From: Gammaproteobacteria bacterium SG8_30
GTDB lineage: Bacteria; Pseudomonadota; Gammaproteobacteria; Steroidobacterales; Steroidobacteraceae
Assembly (NCBI GenBank): GCA_001303245.1
Contig: LJNS01000012.1
Span: forward strand, 1-44,640
Reading direction: 5' to 3'
DNA length: 44,640 bases
Shown in pieces: positions 41,201 to 44,640 of the stretch (position 1 is the stretch's first letter; each line of letters begins with the position of its first letter). Below the pieces are notes generated by a model that saw nothing but the letters and a program-made list of their open reading frames with translations, was not told the origin of the DNA and made no database searches. The translations under genes were made by a program, and so were the position numbers.

Positions 41201-42014
41201 GACGCTCAAGGTCTACCCCGCCATCCAGGATCGCGGCAGCGCGGTGGCGATCACCTGTGAGGATTCCGCTGAGCGGGCCCTCCGCATCACCCGCCAGGGC
41301 GTGATCCGCCTGCTGACCTTGCGCCTCGAGCCGCAGCTGCGCTACCTGCGCAAGGCGCTGGCTGCGGATCACCAGCTCGGCCTTCTGCACCATCCGCTCG
41401 GTGTGCTGCGGACGTTGATCGACGACGTCTGCGACCGCGCGGTCGTGCGATGCTGCTTGCCCGAGGGCGAGGCGTTGCCTCGGGACGCCGCCGCTTTCGA
41501 GGCGGCAGCCGAGGCGGGGAGGCCGGAGCTCTACGAGGAAGGACTGCGGATTGCCGAAGCCGTAAAGCAGGCGCTCGCCGAGCGACGGGACGCCGTCTCC
41601 GCCATCGGGGAATTGCCCGATCGGGTCGATCCGGCGCTGGCCGAGGACTGCCTCGGGCAGGTCAAGCGGCTCGCCGGGGAGCGGCTCGTCCGCGACGCTC
41701 CCGATCCCTGGCTCGACCAGCTGCCGCGCCTGCTTCGGGCCGTGACCCGGCGGGCGGAAAAACTGCGCCTCGCGCGTCGGCACGACGTCGATGCCCAGCA
41801 CGAGCTGCGCGGATGGCACCTACGCCTGGACGAGATCGAGGCCGACGCGGCGGCCCGCCACTCGGGCGAGCCCGAGGAAGTGGTGCTGCTGCGCTGGATG
41901 GTCGCCGAGTACGGCGTCTCCCTGTTCGCGCAGGACCTGCGCACCTCGGTGCCCGTCTCGGCCAAGCGCCTCGGCCGGCAGCTGCAGGAGGCGCGGCGCG
42001 CCCTGTCAGCGTGA
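38235..42014 (+). CDS. hrpA: ATP-dependent RNA helicase HrpA
   Basis: This DEAH-box helicase of up to 1,259 residues acts on mRNA and stalled ribosomes. Motifs run in order: [13 protein letters not shown] (I), TQPRRIAAR (Ia), DEAHERSLN (II), TSASID (III), [13 protein letters not shown] (V) and QRQGRCGR (VI). The HrpA-specific C-terminal region ([22 protein letters not shown], then [12 protein letters not shown]) follows, so this is not the shorter HrpB. TTG 38235 opens this frame, but the true N-terminus most likely lies at 38105 in the shifted frame. The 3' end overlaps the convergent slipin gene by 9 bases. Confidence 0.95.
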   Translation: MPPTSGGLPRRPDVPRAARRASVPRLSYPAELPVSGRVAEITEAIAGHQVVVVCGETGSGKTTQLPKACLAAGRGLTGLIGHTQPRRIAARSVAARLAAELSVPLGEQIGFKVRFAETASERTLVRVMTDGILLAEVRDDPDLLRYDTLIVDEAHERSLNIDFLLGYLKRLLPRRPDLRVVITSASIDPERFARFFDQAPIIEVSGRGWAIETRYRPLGADEDDDLDPGLIAGIVDAMRELGGAAPADAGDVLVFLPGEREIRDAADALGQAFGPALELLPLFSRLSWAEQQRVFEPGPRRRVVLATNVAETSLTVPRVRAVVDSGLARIARYSARSKILRLPIEPVSQASANQRQGRCGRVGPGICIRLYPEEDFSSREPFTPPEILRTNLASVILQMEVLGLGSMEEFPFPDPPDRRLVNDGYRLLQELEAVDGARVVADLGRQMARIPVDPQLARMLAEARRFGALEEVLTLVAVLSIQDPRERPAEQRAAADERHAAFADPRSDFLSLLNLWRAWREVRSARSGSQARRWCRENFLSAARMREWEELRGQLAELIAELDWQVNREPASPDAVHRAVLPGLLSHIGERTEKGDYLGARGLRFAIWPGSPVRDRPPRWLMAATLAETQRVYARTVAAVEPAWIETAAHHLVRRTYGDPEWLPERGYVSAHETVTLYGLTLAAGRRANFGSIDPVAARRIFVEEALTHGRCRLRARFLRRNARTRERIEAIEARLRRRGVLLDEELITAFYLARIPERVHSIGAFERWRREAEQRDPGLLEFQDSDVRPVSAPLIDVEQLPDLLPLAGHPLELVYRFEPGADDDGATVEVPLPLLPQLHAAELEWGVPGWRHEHLTVLIRGLPKPVRRLLVPAPDVASKCLAEIDAGPGEGLLEAAARWLSRYAGTPIAPAELRAVGVPAHLRLNLRVRDLQGRVIGESRDLEALQRDLRPAQQRARRAVAEDLVREGVRSWDFGALPDGVELERGGLTLKVYPAIQDRGSAVAITCEDSAERALRITRQGVIRLLTLRLEPQLRYLRKALAADHQLGLLHHPLGVLRTLIDDVCDRAVVRCCLPEGEALPRDAAAFEAAAEAGRPELYEEGLRIAEAVKQALAERRDAVSAIGELPDRVDPALAEDCLGQVKRLAGERLVRDAPDPWLDQLPRLLRAVTRRAEKLRLARRHDVDAQHELRGWHLRLDEIEADAAARHSGEPEEVVLLRWMVAEYGVSLFAQDLRTSVPVSAKRLGRQLQEARRALSA

Positions 42015-42776
42015 GGTGTCCGAGCCTCCAGTGCTGGCCTTGAGCAGCGGCGAGATCAGGTCCATCGGCAGCGGAAAGACGATCGTGGTCGTCCCCTGGG
42101 TCGACAGCCCGGTGAGCGTCTGCAGGTACCGCAACTGGATGGCGCGCGGATCCGCCCCGAGTTCGCGAGCCGCCTGCACCAGTGCGGCGGCGGCCTGCTT
42201 CTCGCCGTCGGCGTGGATGACCTTGGCGCGCCGGCTGCGCTCGGCCTCGGCCTGCTGGGCCATGGCACGGATCATGCTCTCGTCCAGGTCGACGTGCTTG
42301 ATCTCGACATGCGAAACCTTGATGCCCCAGATGTCGGTGGAGTCGTCGAGGATCTTCTGCACGTCGGCGTTGAGCTTTTCGCGCTGGGAGAGCATCTCGT
42401 CGAGCTCGTGCTGGCCGAGCACGGAGCGCAGCGTGGTCTGCGCGAGCTGGCTGGTGGCTTCGAAGGGGTTGGCGACCTGGATGATCGCCTTCGCCGGGTC
42501 GACGATGCGGAAGTAGACCACGGCGTTGACCTTCACCGAGACGTTGTCCCGCGAGATCACGTCCTGCTTCGGCACGTCCAGCACGATCGTGCGCAGGTCG
42601 ACGCGGGACATCTGCTGGATGACGGGGATGACGATGATCAGGCCCGGGCCCTTGATACCGGTGAAACGGCCGAGCGTGAAGATCACGCCCCTCTCGTACT
42701 CCTTCAGGATCTTGATCGCATTGACCAGCAACGCGATGAGGAATACGCCGACGACGATCAGTGGGATCTGCAGCAC
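42006..42776 (-). CDS. Slipin-type SPFH/band 7 membrane protein
   Basis: This 256-residue protein has an N-terminal membrane hairpin (residues 4-22), then the SPFH domain beginning [22 protein letters not shown] and [21 protein letters not shown], and a helical C-terminal part ([27 protein letters not shown], in parts). Slipins oligomerise in the membrane and are the usual partners and substrates of NfeD proteases. GTG 42776 has an AGGAGG eight bases upstream. The nfeD-like gene stops 15 bases before it, so the two form an operon. Confidence 0.94.
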   Translation of the reverse strand: MLQIPLIVVGVFLIALLVNAIKILKEYERGVIFTLGRFTGIKGPGLIIVIPVIQQMSRVDLRTIVLDVPKQDVISRDNVSVKVNAVVYFRIVDPAKAIIQVANPFEATSQLAQTTLRSVLGQHELDEMLSQREKLNADVQKILDDSTDIWGIKVSHVEIKHVDLDESMIRAMAQQAEAERSRRAKVIHADGEKQAAAALVQAARELGADPRAIQLRYLQTLTGLSTQGTTTIVFPLPMDLISPLLKASTGGSDTSR

Positions 42777-42791
42777 GGTCTTGCCTCCTGT

Positions 42792-44159
42792 TCAGTCCGC
42801 GGGGCGGACATGCAGCATCAGTCCTTCCACGCGCTCGATCACGACCTTCTGGCCAGGCGCGACGGGCAGCGGGCTCTCGGCGTTCCAGTCCTCGCCGAAG
42901 ATCCGCACGGTGCCGCGACCGGTGAAACCGGCGACCGCCACGGCAGTCGCGCCGACGAGCTGTTCCGGACCCGTCGTCACCGGTTTTCGCCTCGCGCGCA
43001 TCGCCATCCACGCCGTGCCGAACATCACGATGCCCGACACCGTGGCGATGCCGCCGACGAGACCCAGGTTGACGCCGAAACCGGGCGCGTCGGTGTCCAG
43101 CAGGATGATCGAGCCGATCACGAAGGCGGCGAGGCCGCCGATCCCGAGCGCGCCGAAGCTCGGCACGAACATCTCCGCGATCATCATCGCGATGCCGAGT
43201 CCGACGAGGGCGAGGCCCGCGTAGTTCACCGACAGCACCTGCAGCGCGTACAGGCCGAGCAGCAGGCAGATCGCGCCGATGACGCCCGGCAGGATGGCGC
43301 CCGGGTTGTAGCCCTCGAACATGAGGCCGTACAGGCCGATGATCAGCAGGCCGTAGGCCACGAGCGGATTGGTGATCACCGACAGCAGCTCGATGCGCCA
43401 GTCGGGCTCGAAACGTTCCACGACCATGCCCTCGGTGGCGAGCTTCACCGCGAGTCCCGCGGCCTCGAGCTCGCGGCCGTCGAGCTGGGCCAGCAGGTCC
43501 GGCACGTCCTTCGCGACCAGGTCGATCACGTTCTGCTCGAGTGCCTCCTGCGCCGGCAGGCTCGCCGCGCTGCGCACCGCCTCCTCGGCCCATTCGACGT
43601 TGCGGCCGCGCAATTCGGCCAGGCTGCGGATGTAGGCGACGGCGTCGTTGACCGCCTTGCGGTTGGACGCCCCGGCTGGATCCGGAGCGGCGGGCGCCTC
43701 GTTGCCTTCCTTCTCGCCGTCCTTCTGCGCAGGCTGCCGCTCGGGTGGCGGGGAGCCGCCGATGGGCACGGGCGTCGCCGCGCCCAGGTTCGTGCCGGGA
43801 GCCATGGCGGCCACGTGGCTCGCATACAGCAGGTAGGTACCGGCGCTTGCCGCCCGCGCACCGGACGGCGCCACGTAGGTCACGACCGGGACCCGCGCGT
43901 TCAGGATGCCCTGGATCATGTCGCGCATGGCCGCATCCAGTCCGCCCGGGGTGTCGAGCATGAGGATCAGCAGCTGTGCGCGGTCGGCCTCGGCCTTCTC
44001 CAGCGCCTTGAGGAAGTGCTCCCGGGTCGCCGGGCCGATGGCGTCTTTGATCTCGACCAGGACCGCCGTGCTGGAAGGGCCCGTCGCCTGGGCGAGCGCC
44101 AGCGTGGCTCCCAGGGCCAGCAAGAGCGGCGTCAGCCAGGTGGCGGCAAGTCGTCTCAT
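42792..44159 (-). CDS. NfeD-family membrane-bound serine protease (ClpP-class)
   Basis: This 455-residue protein has a signal peptide (MRRLAATWLTPLLLALGATLALA), a ClpP-like periplasmic protease domain with DTPGGLDAAMRDM and catalytic serine in RAASAGTYLL, and a lysine base in SNRKAVNDAVAY after a P/E/K-rich linker. About five or six transmembrane helices follow (from LVAYGLLIIGLYGLMFEGYNP), then the OB-fold NfeD C-terminus (GRGTVRIFGEDWNAES). Start ATG 44159 gives a normal signal peptide with GGAG upstream; ATGs at 44174 and 44183 are alternatives. It is paired with the slipin gene. Confidence 0.93.
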   Translation of the reverse strand: MRRLAATWLTPLLLALGATLALAQATGPSSTAVLVEIKDAIGPATREHFLKALEKAEADRAQLLILMLDTPGGLDAAMRDMIQGILNARVPVVTYVAPSGARAASAGTYLLYASHVAAMAPGTNLGAATPVPIGGSPPPERQPAQKDGEKEGNEAPAAPDPAGASNRKAVNDAVAYIRSLAELRGRNVEWAEEAVRSAASLPAQEALEQNVIDLVAKDVPDLLAQLDGRELEAAGLAVKLATEGMVVERFEPDWRIELLSVITNPLVAYGLLIIGLYGLMFEGYNPGAILPGVIGAICLLLGLYALQVLSVNYAGLALVGLGIAMMIAEMFVPSFGALGIGGLAAFVIGSIILLDTDAPGFGVNLGLVGGIATVSGIVMFGTAWMAMRARRKPVTTGPEQLVGATAVAVAGFTGRGTVRIFGEDWNAESPLPVAPGQKVVIERVEGLMLHVRPAD

Positions 44160-44240
44160 CCGAAGGCTCTCCATGCCCGGCATTGATGATAACAGGATGG
44201 TCTGCTACAAGCCGGGGCGGGGACCAGGAAGGGGGATGCC

Positions 44241-44640
44241 ATGTTCACCAGCTCGTCGCGGGCCGCGCTCGCCGTGTCGGCCGCGCTCGTCTTTCTTGCG
44301 CCGCCTGCGGGGGCGCAGCTGCAGCAGCCGGAAGTCACCATCACGACCGAGAAGGTCGCCGAGGGCGTCTACGTCCTGTTCGGCCAGGGCGGCAACATCG
44401 GCGTCTCGGTGGGCGACGACGGGGTGTTCGTCATCGACGACCAATTTGCGCCCTTGACCCCGAAGATCCAGGCGGCGCTCGCGGAGCTGCACCCCGAGCC
44501 GGCGCGCTTCGTGCTCAACACCCATTGGCACTTCGACCACACCGGCGGCAACGAGAACTTCGGCAATGCCGGCGCGGTGATCATCGCGCACGACAACGTG
44601 CGTGCGCGGATGAGCGTCCCGCAGATGATGGAGTTCTTCG
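44241..44640 (+). CDS. Metallo-beta-lactamase-fold hydrolase (3' partial)
   Basis: The first 133 codons are inside the window. A signal peptide (MFTSSSRAALAVSAALVFLAPPAGA) indicates export. The mature part has VFGQGGNIGVSVGDDGVFVIDDQF-like strands and the zinc motif H95-W-H97-F-D99-H100 followed by TGGNENF. This matches secreted MBL-fold proteins of the quinoprotein-relay or alkylsulfatase-like type rather than clinical beta-lactamases. ATG 44241 follows a GGAAGGGGG stretch. Specific activity cannot be told from the visible part. Confidence 0.88.
   Translation, partial: MFTSSSRAALAVSAALVFLAPPAGAQLQQPEVTITTEKVAEGVYVLFGQGGNIGVSVGDDGVFVIDDQFAPLTPKIQAALAELHPEPARFVLNTHWHFDHTGGNENFGNAGAVIIAHDNVRARMSVPQMMEFF

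Noticed and set aside
41662-43593. 643-codon open frame on the minus strand across hrpA, slipin and nfeD
   Set aside because: It overlaps three conserved genes out of frame, and its composition is R/G/A-rich with no recognisable fold.

Overview
This is a GC-rich, densely packed bacterial chromosome segment. It is made almost entirely of housekeeping and ordinary accessory metabolic genes. I recognise no phage, insertion sequence, CRISPR array, rRNA or tRNA. The best guess for the host is a high-GC gammaproteobacterium. The reasons are the bifunctional aspartokinase/homoserine dehydrogenase heading thrABC, the MsrP-MsrQ pair, a long-type HrpA helicase, NudJ-MnmA adjacency, and a PepSY protein with a PhoPQ-like two-component system. 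The order cannot be fixed from this sequence alone. Every stretch without a gene is shorter than 300 bases. The largest are 8807-9001, 23059-23221, 11313-11453 and 19335-19468.

Layout. 1-4783: threonine operon, with thrA (cut by the window edge and carrying an apparent one-base frameshift), thrB, thrC and a membrane-anchored NERD-like protein. 4850-8806: an NAD-salvage-like cluster, with a divergent PRPP synthetase on + facing pncA-like, pncB and a phosphotransferase on -. 9002-11312: an M20 peptidase and a TatD nuclease. The 3' end of tatD and the following intergenic stretch form a sharply AT-rich patch. 11454-16502: a MacAB/DevBCA-like exporter (adaptor, ATPase, two permeases) followed by an SGNH hydrolase. 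16552-19334: 2,4-dienoyl-CoA reductase and a YgjP-type metallopeptidase. 19469-21460: DAHP synthase and an EamA transporter. 21347-23058: msrQ and msrP. 23222-24478: a MgtC/DUF4010 membrane protein. 24512-25977: a HAD phosphatase and a sirtuin. 26033-30390: aconitase, MnmA and NudJ. 30431-32760: a PLD-like hypothetical protein, a GNAT and PurB. 32865-35713: FumC, a CoA-type Nudix hydrolase and MazG. 35758-42014: a PepSY protein, response regulator, histidine kinase and HrpA. 42006-44159: slipin and the NfeD protease. 44241-end: a metallo-beta-lactamase-fold protein, cut by the window edge.

Most co-directional genes overlap by 1-4 bases or sit within 10 bases, so operons are easy to read. No whole undescribed system stands out. 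The best leads are four. (1) A set of TAnnnT boxes lies exactly 6-7 bases before start codons, which suggests leaderless transcripts. (2) The nicotinamidase-like protein has lost two of three catalytic residues but is still embedded in an NAD cluster. (3) tatD is a compositional mosaic. (4) thrA and hrpA each carry an apparent single-base indel, which may be sequence error or real.
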